DNA of 64,000 nt, from positions 2,666,001 through 2,730,000 of the forward strand of contig CP082962.1 in assembly GCA_021730285.1 (NCBI GenBank), in the 5' to 3' direction. The notes below the pieces were generated by a model. It was not told the origin of the DNA. It searched no databases and saw only the letters and a list, made by a program, of their open reading frames with translations. Below are positions 1 to 9,367 of the stretch, piece by piece. Source of the DNA: Desulfovibrio sp. JY (GTDB lineage: Bacteria > Desulfobacterota > Desulfovibrionia > Desulfovibrionales > Desulfovibrionaceae). The translations under genes and the position numbers were made by a program. Positions within the stretch are counted from its first letter, which is position 1; each line of letters begins with the position of its first letter.

Positions 1-115
1 GCAGCGCCGTTAGCAGCCGCGCCACGACATTGCCCTTGTTGGCCCCGCCGTCGACGATGACGGGCGCTCCCGGCAACGCCATCTCCAAAAGACGATCGAT
101 CCAGCTCTCCCGCAT
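1..115 (-). CDS. FkbM-like methyltransferase, N-terminal fragment
   Basis: Only the first 38 codons are inside the window; the gene continues past the left edge. The start is an ATG at 115-113 with an AAGGA ten bases upstream. The peptide contains VIVDGGANKGNVVARLL, which resembles the SAM-binding motif I at the beginning of FkbM-family methyltransferases (xDxGANxG). The plus strand is also open here in one frame up to a TAA in the hairpin at 144-184, but that frame carries no recognisable motif. The assignment rests on one motif, so the family is likely and the substrate unknown. Confidence 0.5.
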   Translation of the reverse strand, partial: MRESWIDRLLEMALPGAPVIVDGGANKGNVVARLLTAL

Positions 116-143
116 GAATGGGCATTCCTTTGGGAAAGACAGT

Positions 144-184
144 GCGAGAGGGGAAACCCTTTAAAAAGGGTTCTCCCCTCTCGC
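144..184 (+). repeat. Class A palindromic repeat (A1)
   Basis: Inverted repeat with stem GCGAGAGGGG...CCCCTCTCGC around a CCCTTT/AAAGGG inner stem. It is followed by the class A tail (GCTCTCCCTTTCCTAAATTTT) on the plus side, so it is oriented as a terminator for a plus-strand gene. No plus-strand gene is evident to its left, which makes it one of three repeats in the window not matched to a gene 3' end. Confidence 0.85.
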
Positions 185-233
185 GCTCTCCCTTTCCTAA
201 ATTTTATAAAGGGGGTTTGCTGTAACTATGGCC

Positions 234-1258
234 TGTCACCGTTAAAAGTTTTCCTGGTTACGCACAATCCTCAGCCAGTTTGAGCAGTCTGTAAGGCATG
301 GGCGGCGTCCGCAAGGAGACCCAGGCCAACCGCGTGAGCATTGTCGCCAAGTCATAACGGCGATTGAATCGATATCCGAACGAGGCCAGATAGCGCGACA
401 CATGTTTGCCTCTCACGGCACGATATGTTCCCAATAATGCTGACTTCACATTGCCAAGCATGGTGTTGACCCACTTAAATACTGAGTCCTGCACAGCCTT
501 GCGGCCACTGTCTTGAACGGGTTCGTGCCGACAGCCCGCAGCCTGGACCTCGGAAAAACATGGCAACCGGTCCGTCACCACCAATGTCCCGGAACGCAAG
601 ATTTTCTGAGATGCCCGCTGCACCTCATTACGCCGAAAACCTTTGACTCGGCACAGCTTCATCTTGTGTGGTTGTCCACTTTTTGTCGTTTCAACTGCCG
701 CAATAAACGGAATTTTTCCTGGGGCACCACGTCCACGTTTCCCACCACGTCGTTTACCGCCAAGGTAAGCATCGTCCATCTCTACGCGGCCGGTGAGACG
801 TTGCTGGTGTTCACGTTCGAGCATGACCTGCATCAGCTTGTGAGACATTTTCCAGGCCGTCGTTTGCGTGACACCAAGTCTGCGGGCTAATTCGACACTG
901 GAGATGCCGCCCTTGCTTTGAGTGAGGTGATAAATGGCGCGGAACCACTTCTTGAGGGGAACTTTGGTGGAAGCGAAGATTGTGCCAGCGGTCACCGAAG
1001 TCTGCGTACGGCAATGTGAGCACTGAAAGAGCCGTCGCCTGCCAACAATAAGCAGCGAGTACTTATCCCTGCCGCAAATTGGACAAACGAATCCTTCGGG
1101 CCAACGCCATTGCACGAGGTGTGCCCAGCATTTCTCCTCGGTGCCGAATTGCGCCTCAAACGCATCTTCGCTCATACCCTTCTGGAATTGCACAATGTTT
1201 CTTGCCATATCCAGCGCCTCCAACCCCCAGAAAATACACAAAACAATGACCGCTGACA
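234..1258 (-). mobile_element. IS1595-family insertion sequence
   Basis: About 1.03 kb bounded by imperfect 19-bp terminal inverted repeats. The left end at 234-252 begins TGTCACCGTTAAAAG and the right end at 1240-1258 reads TGTCAGCGGTCATTG on the opposite strand; the two agree at 14 of 19 positions. One transposase gene fills the element. The 8-bp flanks (CTATGGCC and ATTAGCTG) do not match, so I see no target duplication. The exact ends may be off by a few bases, or one junction may have changed since insertion. GC content is visibly lower than in the surrounding genes. Confidence 0.8.
258..1208 (-). CDS. IS1595-family transposase
   Basis: A 316-aa protein, full length for the family and without frameshifts. 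It moves the element by a DDE-type reaction. An N-terminal zinc ribbon has two CxxC knuckles (CPIC at 42-45, CSHC at 63-66). A helix-turn-helix follows at about 100-125 (SSVELARRLGVTQTTAWKM). The ISXO2-like catalytic core has the first aspartate in EMDDAYLGG (about 144-151) and a second in VVTDRL (about 211-215). It ends with the GTYRAVRGKH...FRFNRR-like C-terminal region. I chose the ATG at 1208, which gives MARNIV; an earlier in-frame start at 1259 would lie outside the inverted repeat. The product looks intact. Confidence 0.88.
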   Translation of the reverse strand: MARNIVQFQKGMSEDAFEAQFGTEEKCWAHLVQWRWPEGFVCPICGRDKYSLLIVGRRRLFQCSHCRTQTSVTAGTIFASTKVPLKKWFRAIYHLTQSKGGISSVELARRLGVTQTTAWKMSHKLMQVMLEREHQQRLTGRVEMDDAYLGGKRRGGKRGRGAPGKIPFIAAVETTKSGQPHKMKLCRVKGFRRNEVQRASQKILRSGTLVVTDRLPCFSEVQAAGCRHEPVQDSGRKAVQDSVFKWVNTMLGNVKSALLGTYRAVRGKHVSRYLASFGYRFNRRYDLATMLTRLAWVSLRTPPMPYRLLKLAEDCA

Positions 1259-1305
1259 ATTAGCTGATGATTGTGTGTAAGCAGGAAAGTTTTTGGAGAG
1301 GGGGT

Positions 1306-1343
1306 CCGGGGGAGAACCTTTTTTCAAAAAGGTTCTCCCCCGG
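1306..1343 (-). terminator. Class B palindromic terminator (B1)
   Basis: Stem CCGGGGGAGAACC / GGTTCTCCCCCGG with a T-rich/A-rich inner part. On the minus strand it is followed by ACCCCCTCTCCAAAAACTTT, the class B tail. It ends the minus-strand hybrid kinase gene, whose TGA stop (1326-1324) lies inside the hairpin. Confidence 0.8.
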
Positions 1344-2817
1344 TCTCTTCCTCCTCCTCATCATCCAGGTCCGGCGCCTGGTCGTAGGGCGCGCCGAGGG
1401 GCAGTTGCACGGTGAAGGCCGCCTCGCCGCCAAGCTGGAAAAAGGTGAGCGAGCCGCCCATATTCTTGACGATGCGGTAGGCCAGCGGCAGCCCGAGGCG
1501 TTCGGCGCCCTCCTCGAAGGGCAGGAAGAGCAGTTCCGGATCGGCCACCGGCATGGTCGTGGCGAAGGTCACGTCGAGGTGGATGAACCGGGCGTGGCGC
1601 GAGGTGGCGAGCGACACCCGGCCGCCCTGGGGCAGTCGATTGGACGCGTAGCGCACGAGGCTTGTGACCACCTGGGTGAGCAGTTCCGGGTCGAGCTGGA
1701 GATCGGGCAGCCCGGCGGCCAGTTTCGTCTCTGTGGTGACGCTCCGGGCGGAAAATTCCGGAGCCAGGAATTCCACCACGGCGGACACGATGGCCCCGAG
1801 CGAACACAGCCGGGGGCGCAGATCGACGGGGTGCAGGTAGGTGCTGATGCGGTCCAGGATGTCCTCGAGGCGTCTGGCTTCGGCCAGGATGATGCCCGCC
1901 TCGCGGTTGTCCGGCATCCGGGCTTGCAGGCGATGGGCGAAGCCGGCGATGGAAAAAAGCGGGTTGCGGATCTCGTGGGCCACTTCCGCCGAGATCGCGC
2001 CCAGGGTCTTGAGCTTTTCCTCCTGGACCACGAAGCGTTCCAGCTCCACCCGGTCGGTGATGTCCACCACGATGCCTTCGATCATGGTCGCGGCGTCGTC
2101 GTGGTTGGGCCGGGTCGAGGGCATGGCTCGCAGCAGCGCGTGGACCGTGGCGCCGTTTTTGTGGATGAACCGGCATTCCTCGGTGCGGGCGCGGCCCCGG
2201 GCCGGGAAATCCCGGGTGAGGCTTTCGACCACGCGTTCCCGGTCGCCCGGGTGCAGGCGCGTCACGAACCAATCCCGTTCGGTCAGGGCTTCGCCCCGGG
2301 AAAAACCGAGCAACGTGCGGCAAAATTTGTTAATGAAAGCTACACGCAGGTCCGCTTCCAGGACGAAGACCAAAAGCGGCAGGTTTTGCACCAGGTTGAA
2401 ATAGCGGGTCTCGGCCAGGCGCACGGCCTGGGACAGATGCTGCCGCTCGAGCACGGCTTCCAGGGCATGGGCGAGCAGGTCGAAGCTGACGATGGGTTTT
2501 TGCAGATAGTCCGTCGCGCCCAGGCGAAAGGCCTGGATCACGCCCTGGATTTCGTCCTGGCCGGAGATGACGATGACCGGCGGAGGCTCGCCGCCCTCCC
2601 GGGCCAGGGCTTTGAGCACCTCGAACCCGTCCAGGCCGGGCAGGCGCAGGTCGAGCAGCACGGCGTCGGGTTTCTGGGCGCGGATGGCGGCAAGCCCGGC
2701 CCGGCCGTCGCCGGCGGTGGCGACGGCGTAGCCAGAGGTCGTCAGCCAAAGGCTTATGGCTTGGCGGACGTCGGCGTCATCCTCGACAAGCAGGATTCTG
2801 GCGTTTGTGTCGGCCAT
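1324..2817 (-). CDS. Response regulator-PAS-histidine kinase-like hybrid
   Basis: A 497-aa cytoplasmic signalling protein with no membrane segment. The receiver domain spans about 6-120 with phospho-acceptor Asp56 (LLDLRLPG) and Lys108 (QKP). A PAS domain follows at about 135-258. The HisKA helix carries His281 in VAHEIRNP. The C-terminal ATPase domain looks degenerate. The N-box asparagine region reads SLVRYASN, no DxGxG is visible, and only a G2-like RLGLPLAYRIVKNMGG remains. It may therefore be an autokinase-dead adaptor or a phosphatase, although other members of the family also have weak boxes. The acidic C-terminus ends GGEPF, encoded by the class B hairpin itself. It lies divergent from amtB-glnK, so a nitrogen-linked role is possible but unproven. 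Confidence 0.8.
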   Translation of the reverse strand: MADTNARILLVEDDADVRQAISLWLTTSGYAVATAGDGRAGLAAIRAQKPDAVLLDLRLPGLDGFEVLKALAREGGEPPPVIVISGQDEIQGVIQAFRLGATDYLQKPIVSFDLLAHALEAVLERQHLSQAVRLAETRYFNLVQNLPLLVFVLEADLRVAFINKFCRTLLGFSRGEALTERDWFVTRLHPGDRERVVESLTRDFPARGRARTEECRFIHKNGATVHALLRAMPSTRPNHDDAATMIEGIVVDITDRVELERFVVQEEKLKTLGAISAEVAHEIRNPLFSIAGFAHRLQARMPDNREAGIILAEARRLEDILDRISTYLHPVDLRPRLCSLGAIVSAVVEFLAPEFSARSVTTETKLAAGLPDLQLDPELLTQVVTSLVRYASNRLPQGGRVSLATSRHARFIHLDVTFATTMPVADPELLFLPFEEGAERLGLPLAYRIVKNMGGSLTFFQLGGEAAFTVQLPLGAPYDQAPDLDDEEEEETGGEPF

Positions 2818-3087
2818 GGCGGTCTCCGCAGACTACTGCTTATGATGCCGAGCATAGATCATTTGGCTGCGTCTTGCCAGGGCCGCGTGGCTCTTCGGGC
2901 GGTCGGAACAAGGTTTTTTTGGAGTTGCAAAAATGTCAACTTCACACTAGTGGGAATGGCGCCGCGCCGCCTGCGGAGCGCGTCGGACCCTTGTGGAGAG
3001 AGGTCCGGCCTTGTTTGTCCCGGGGCGGATGGAGACACGGCATCGGCTGGGGCTTGGTACACAAAAACGTTACGAGAGGGGGAACCC

Positions 3088-4661
<1,574 letters not shown>

Positions 4662-4681
4662 TGCGATGAAGAGAAGACAGT

Positions 4682-4722
4682 GCGAGAGGGGAAACCCTTT
4701 GAAAAGGGTTGTCCCCTCTCGC
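4682..4722 (+). terminator. Class A palindromic terminator (A2)
   Basis: Stem GCGAGAGGGG...CCCCTCTCGC with inner AACCCTTT/AAAGGGTT, followed by GCTCTCCCTTTCCTAAACTTTT. It lies 20 bp after glnK on the same strand and separates amtB-glnK from glnD. Confidence 0.8.
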
Positions 4723-4799
4723 GCTCTCCCTTTCCTAAACTTTTCGCCGAATTGGGGAAATGACGGTTAATTTCGCTGTGTTATGAGAGAGATGAAGAT

Positions 4800-7505
4800 G
4801 TGGCCAAGGCTTCCCCTCCTTGGCGCCTGACGCCCCCGGAACCATCCATGCCCCTACAGGAAAAACCGCCGAGCGCGGCCCTGCTCGTCGAAGGCAAGGC
4901 CCTTCTGGACACGGCCTTGGCCGACGGTCAGGTGGACGTGTCCTACGTCGCGGCCCTGGCCGACGTCTTTGACCGCTATTTCCGCGAACGTCTGGCCGAG
5001 TACGAGGCGTCGGCAGCCGGCCGGCCGGCCTTTGCCCTGGTGGCCGTGGGCGGCTACGGCCGGCGGGAACTGTGCCCGGCCTCGGACATCGACGTGCTGG
5101 TGGTCTTCGGCGGCGAATGCCCCCCCGACGCGCCCGAACTGGCGCGGTTTCTTTTTTTCCCGCTGTGGGACCTGGGCGTGGACCTGGGCCATGGCGTGCG
5201 CACCATGGCCCAGTGCCTGGAACTGGCCCGCACGGACCAGCAAGTGCTGGCCTCGCTGCTCGACGCCCGGTTCATTGCCGGCGACGTCGGCGTGCACGAG
5301 GGCCTGGCCGCCCGGTTGGCCGCCGACGTGTTTCCGGACCGGGCCGCCGATTTCGCCCTGTGGCTCGATGCGGACAACAACGCACGCAAGGCGTCCTACG
5401 GCGACGCCGGGGCCATGCTCGAACCCAACCTCAAAAACGGCCTGGGCGGACTGCGCGCCGTCCATCAGGTGCGCTGGCTTCTGGCCCTTGACGCCGGGCG
5501 CGAACGCGATGCCGGGCTCCTGGCCCCGGAACTGGCCGCCCTGTCCGAGGATTTTCATTTCGTCCTGACCGCCCGGATGCATCTGCATCGCCTGTGCGGC
5601 CGCAAAAACGACAAGCTGTATTTCGAGTTCCAGGAGCGCGTGGCCGAGGCCATGGGCTTTGGGCCGCGCGGCGACCGGGCCGGGGTGGAGCGGTTTTTGG
5701 CAAAGCTTTTGCGCCGCATGGCCGACATCAAGGCCTTGCGCCTTTCCGCCTGGCCGCTTCTGGCCGGCTCTCTCGGGGCGCTCGATCTCGGCGCGCCGGC
5801 CAAGGCGCTGGGGGGCGGCGTGGAGCTCGCCCCGGAGGGCCTGCGCTTTGCGCCGGGACTCTCCGACGAGGCGGCCATGGAGGGGCTTTTCAACCTGCTA
5901 CTGGCCTGTGCCCGGACCGGCCGTGCGCCGTCCCACGAGACGCTGCGCCGGATGCGGGCCATGGCCGAAGCCTACGCCCGCCTGGCCGGGGTGTCCCCGC
6001 TTTCCGGGCGGCGGCTCTACGAGGGCCTTGGCGCGGTCATGCAGGCCGACGCCACCGGCGCGGCCATGGACGCGGTCATGGGCACCGGGCTTTTGCGGGC
6101 CGCGCTGCCGGAATTCGCCCGGGTCGAGGACATCGTCGCCTTCGACATCTACCACGTGCACCCCGTGGGCCGGCACACCCTGGAGGCGGTACGGCTTCTG
6201 GCCGGCATCCGGGCCGGGGAGCCGTCGCGCTACAAGGCGCTTCTGGCCGGCCTGCCCCGGCCGGAACTGGTCTTCTGGGGGCTTTTGCTCCACGACGTGG
6301 GCAAGGGCCTGGGCGGGGGCCATGCGGAAAAAGGGGCGCAGCTGGCCGAGGCCATGCTGGCCCGACTCGCCGCGCCGCTGGAGGTGCGCCATGCCGTGGC
6401 CGGACTCGTGCGCGAGCATCTGCTGTTGCCGGAAACGGCCACCGGGCGCGACCTGGCCGACCGGGACGTGGTGGCCGGGGTGGCGGCCCGGGTGGCCACG
6501 GTGGAAACCCTCGACATGCTGACGCTCATTGCCCGCTGCGACGGCCAGGCCACCGGGCCGCAGGCCTGGACCGGCTGGAAGGAATCGCTCATTTTCGAGC
6601 TCTACGACAAGGTCCGCGCCGCCATCGAGCAGGGGCGGCTTTTCGACGCCGGCGACGCCAAAATCATGCTGGCGACGCGGGAACGCGTGCGCGAGCTGGC
6701 CGGCGAGTGCATGGAGCCCGAGGCCCTGGAACGGGCGCTTTTGGCCATGCCGCCGCGCTACCTGGTGGTGGAATCGGCCGAGACCATCCTGTCCCACCTG
6801 GCTTTGCTCAGGGAACTGGACGCGGCCGAGGCCGAAGACAGGCGCATGCGCCCGAGCGCCCGATCGGCCCGCCGGGGCCGGGACGTGGCCGTTTTGCGCC
6901 ACGAGGCCTTGCCCGAGGCCGACGGCTTTCGCCTGACCGTGGCGGCACGGGGCGTGCGCGCCCTTTTCGCCACCGTGTGCGGGGCGCTGGCCCTCTATGA
7001 CCTGTCCATCCGCGACGCCGACGTGTTCGCCTGGGAGGGCGGGGTGACGATATTGTCGCTGCGCACCGCCAATCCGCCGGACCTGCTCTATGCCGACGAG
7101 GTCTTCGCCCGGGTCGCCCGGGCCGTGCATTATGCCCTTTCGGGCAAGCTCTTTCTCGCCTACCGGCTGGCCAAAAAACGGGAATCGTTTCTCTACCCGC
7201 CGGTCGCCAACCGTCCGCGAACCCCGCCCGAGGTGGTGCTCGACGACCGGGCCTCGGACCTCTACAGCGTGTTGGAGGTGACCTGCGACGACCGGGTGGG
7301 GCTTTTATACGACATCGCCCGCACGCTCTACGAGCTGCGCCTGGAGATGCATCTGGCCAAGGTGGTGACCCCCGCCGGCCGGGTGCGCGACGTGTTTTAC
7401 GTGCGCGGTCCCGACGGCCGAAGGGTGGAGGACCCGGAGCAGGCGGCGGAGATCAAAGCGGCGCTGTTGCATCGGCTGGCCGACGATTTGTACGGCCTCG
7501 ACTGA
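4800..7505 (+). CDS. glnD: GlnD, PII uridylyltransferase / uridylyl-removing enzyme
   Basis: A 901-aa bifunctional enzyme that uridylylates PII when glutamine is low and removes UMP when it is high. The nucleotidyltransferase motif GGYGRRELCPASDIDVLV (about 84-101) supplies Asp96 and Asp98. A central HD hydrolase domain at about 440-560 contains LLLHDVGKGLGGGHAEKG. Two C-terminal ACT domains lie at about 705-785 and 815-890; the second begins VTCDDRVGLLYDIA. The GTG at 4800 follows GAGAGAGATGAAG. An ATG 16 codons later (4848) is an alternative start. Placement directly after its substrate gene glnK gives a compact nitrogen-sensing unit. Confidence 0.95.
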   Translation: MAKASPPWRLTPPEPSMPLQEKPPSAALLVEGKALLDTALADGQVDVSYVAALADVFDRYFRERLAEYEASAAGRPAFALVAVGGYGRRELCPASDIDVLVVFGGECPPDAPELARFLFFPLWDLGVDLGHGVRTMAQCLELARTDQQVLASLLDARFIAGDVGVHEGLAARLAADVFPDRAADFALWLDADNNARKASYGDAGAMLEPNLKNGLGGLRAVHQVRWLLALDAGRERDAGLLAPELAALSEDFHFVLTARMHLHRLCGRKNDKLYFEFQERVAEAMGFGPRGDRAGVERFLAKLLRRMADIKALRLSAWPLLAGSLGALDLGAPAKALGGGVELAPEGLRFAPGLSDEAAMEGLFNLLLACARTGRAPSHETLRRMRAMAEAYARLAGVSPLSGRRLYEGLGAVMQADATGAAMDAVMGTGLLRAALPEFARVEDIVAFDIYHVHPVGRHTLEAVRLLAGIRAGEPSRYKALLAGLPRPELVFWGLLLHDVGKGLGGGHAEKGAQLAEAMLARLAAPLEVRHAVAGLVREHLLLPETATGRDLADRDVVAGVAARVATVETLDMLTLIARCDGQATGPQAWTGWKESLIFELYDKVRAAIEQGRLFDAGDAKIMLATRERVRELAGECMEPEALERALLAMPPRYLVVESAETILSHLALLRELDAAEAEDRRMRPSARSARRGRDVAVLRHEALPEADGFRLTVAARGVRALFATVCGALALYDLSIRDADVFAWEGGVTILSLRTANPPDLLYADEVFARVARAVHYALSGKLFLAYRLAKKRESFLYPPVANRPRTPPEVVLDDRASDLYSVLEVTCDDRVGLLYDIARTLYELRLEMHLAKVVTPAGRVRDVFYVRGPDGRRVEDPEQAAEIKAALLHRLADDLYGLD

Positions 7506-7619
7506 GGCCACAGGCCCCGCGCACGGCGCTCCGGCGCTTGACGCCGGCCTTGTATGCGGCGATACCTTGGGCATCTACGCCGTGTCGCGGCAGCTGTCCG
7601 CGACCGTCAAGGAGCCCGC

Positions 7620-8273
7620 ATGAGCGACAGTGAAGCCCTGTCCTTTCCTCCGCGCCTCGGGGAGCCCGCCCCGGATTTCGAGATCGAAACCACCCAGGGC
7701 ATCCTGCGTCTGGAAGACTTCCGGGGAAGCTGGCTGGTGCTTTTCTCCCATCCGGCGGACTTCACCCCGGTGTGCGCCACGGAGATCATCGCCTTCGCCG
7801 GCGTGCACGAGACGTTGCGCGCCAGCGGCTGCGAACTGCTCGGGCTGTCCGTGGATTCCATCTTTTCCCATATCGCCTGGGTGCGCTCCCTGGAATCGCG
7901 GTTTTCGGTCACCGTCGATTTCCCTCTGGGCGCGGACACCACCGGCGTGGTGGCGCGGCGCTACGGCATGCACATGCCCGCCGAATCACCGAACGAGCCC
8001 TCGCGTGTGACCTTCGTCATCGACGACCGCCAGATCGTGCGGGCTCAGCTTGCCTACCCCATGACCACCGGCCGCAATGTGGACGAGATCGTGCGGCTGG
8101 TCGCGGCCCTGCAGACGACCGACGCCCATGGCGTCGCCACCCCGGCCGGCTGGAAGCCGGGCGAGGCGGTGCTCGCCCCGCCACCGCGCACCAAGGCCAT
8201 GGCCGAGGAGCGGGTGAAGGCGGCTGGGCCGGGCTGCCCGGATTGGTATTTTTGCAAAAAGGAGACGGCATGA
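7620..8273 (+). CDS. Peroxiredoxin, Prx6/1-Cys-like
   Basis: A 217-aa thiol peroxidase of the AhpC/TSA superfamily that would reduce hydrogen peroxide and organic peroxides in the cytoplasm. The peroxidatic cysteine is Cys52 in the PxxxTxxC motif (PADFTPVC). The length and the long C-terminal arm are typical of the Prx6 group. Two further cysteines near the end (GCPDWYFCKK) resemble the C-terminal pair of archaeal-type enzymes and may act as resolving residues. The ATG at 7620 follows AAGGAGC. Its stop overlaps the start of the next gene (ATGA), so the two are translationally coupled. An oxygen-defence role fits an anaerobe. Confidence 0.9.
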   Translation: MSDSEALSFPPRLGEPAPDFEIETTQGILRLEDFRGSWLVLFSHPADFTPVCATEIIAFAGVHETLRASGCELLGLSVDSIFSHIAWVRSLESRFSVTVDFPLGADTTGVVARRYGMHMPAESPNEPSRVTFVIDDRQIVRAQLAYPMTTGRNVDEIVRLVAALQTTDAHGVATPAGWKPGEAVLAPPPRTKAMAEERVKAAGPGCPDWYFCKKETA

Positions 8274-8539
8274 CGTCCGAGGACAATCTACACGAACGTA
8301 TAGACGCCGATGAGAGCGTCGCCGCCATCAAACCCGACGGAGGACTGACCCAGACGGCCAAGGATATCCTGCGCGTCTGCGATCCGCCGGCGACCGAGGA
8401 GGATATCAGCCGGGCCTTGGTGCGCCATTTTTCCCAGGTCGAACCCATGGTGCGCGATCTGGTCAACCTGGGATTGCTCGTGGATGTCGAGGGCCGGCTG
8501 GCCCTGACCGACCTTGCCCGGGAAAAGCTGCCGCGTTAG
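8270..8539 (+). CDS. Small winged-helix-like protein coupled to peroxiredoxin
   Basis: An 89-aa protein whose ATG overlaps the peroxiredoxin stop by four bases and has its own Shine-Dalgarno (AAAAGGAGACGGC). Residues about 27-85 read like a small winged helix: AKDILRVCDPPATEEDISRA, then FSQVEPMVRDLVNLGLL and a short strand pair ending in DLAREKLPR. I do not recognise the family by name. It could be a local DNA-binding regulator or an adaptor for the peroxidase. No cysteines beyond the single one at about 37 suggest a redox switch. A terminator follows at 8593. Confidence 0.65.
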   Translation: MTSEDNLHERIDADESVAAIKPDGGLTQTAKDILRVCDPPATEEDISRALVRHFSQVEPMVRDLVNLGLLVDVEGRLALTDLAREKLPR

Positions 8540-8592
8540 GGCCGCGCCCTTAAACGCCGCAGTTTGAGAAGGGTAGGAAAGCGCGCGCGCGA

Positions 8593-8626
8593 GCGGGGCG
8601 AACCCTTTTTATAGGGGTTCCCCTGC
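8593..8626 (+). terminator. Degenerate class A hairpin
   Basis: GCGGGGCGAACCC pairs with GGGTTCCCCTGC around a T-rich loop. It is a diverged member of the class A repeat family and ends the peroxiredoxin transcript. It is preceded by a short GC-alternating run. Confidence 0.65.
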
Positions 8627-8764
8627 CGCCTCTTTGTCCGAAACGGAAGGCGTCCGCTGTACCGGCTCGGCCTTTACGGTCGCGTTTGGCGGTATTATGG
8701 TGTCCAGTATCGATGCGCCGGTCGTCTGCCGTCCGGCGACGGCCAAGCGCCTCTGGAGGTTACC

Positions 8765-9367
8765 GTGAACGCCTTTTCCCGGCCCGGGGAGATCCCCGCG
8801 CCGCCCAATCCGGAAAACTGCCGCCAATGCGCCGCGGCCGGTCCCACCTGCTGTTCGCTCACGCCCGGACATGAGGACCTGTGCTTCCCCATTTCCGAGA
8901 TGGAGCGCCACCGCATTGCCGAGCATGTGGGCCTTTCGCTCGGCGCGTTCACGCCGGAAGCCAATTCCGGGGCGTTTCTCTCCTGCATGCGCCGGCTTTT
9001 TCCCCGTGAGGGCAAGCTGGTCGAAAGCCTTTTCCCGGAATGGGGACGGCACCTGCGCCTGTCGGTCACGCCCGAGGGGCACTGCGTGTTTTTGCGGGAC
9101 GACGGATGCCGCTTGCCAAGGGAGGCCCGGCCGTATTATTGCCGCCTCTTCCCATTCTGGATGACCGACGGACGGGTCACGGCCTTTGCCGCCGCCGGTT
9201 GCCTCGTCCACCGCCAGGGCCGCACCGTCGCCGGGATGCTTGCGCTTCTTGTGGCGACCGAGGGGCAAGTCCGCGATCTCCACGGCCGACTGCGGCTGGC
9301 CTGGGGGCTTCCTCCACAGGAAGGCATGCCCGCGGTCACTCCCGCCCCAGCGAGATTTGGTACGTGA
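8765..9367 (+). CDS. CxxC...CC cysteine-cluster protein (YkgJ-like)
   Basis: A 200-aa protein with an N-terminal metal-binding motif CRQCAAAGPTCCS and further cysteines at CFPIS, SCMRR, HCVF, GCRLPR, YYCRLFPFW and GCLV. That spacing is typical of the YkgJ/UPF0153 group of proposed zinc or iron chelating proteins, whose biochemical role is not established. The GTG at 8765 has a strong GGAGG six bases upstream. Its stop overlaps the GTG start of the PBP gene by four bases (GTGA), so it is coupled to peptidoglycan synthesis at least at the level of translation. Confidence 0.75.
   Translation: MNAFSRPGEIPAPPNPENCRQCAAAGPTCCSLTPGHEDLCFPISEMERHRIAEHVGLSLGAFTPEANSGAFLSCMRRLFPREGKLVESLFPEWGRHLRLSVTPEGHCVFLRDDGCRLPREARPYYCRLFPFWMTDGRVTAFAAAGCLVHRQGRTVAGMLALLVATEGQVRDLHGRLRLAWGLPPQEGMPAVTPAPARFGT

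Noticed and set aside
226-1266. 8-bp target duplication of the IS1595 element
   Set aside because: The two flanks adjacent to the inverted repeats do not match.
1267-3087. Open frame running into amtB and giving a 1011-aa protein
   Set aside because: Before the ATG at 3088 it is the antisense shadow of the hybrid kinase gene; Amt similarity begins at 3088, where a ribosome-binding sequence also lies.
2820-3087. Sigma-54 promoter for amtB
   Set aside because: No TGGCAC-N5-TTGC arrangement with correct spacing was found.
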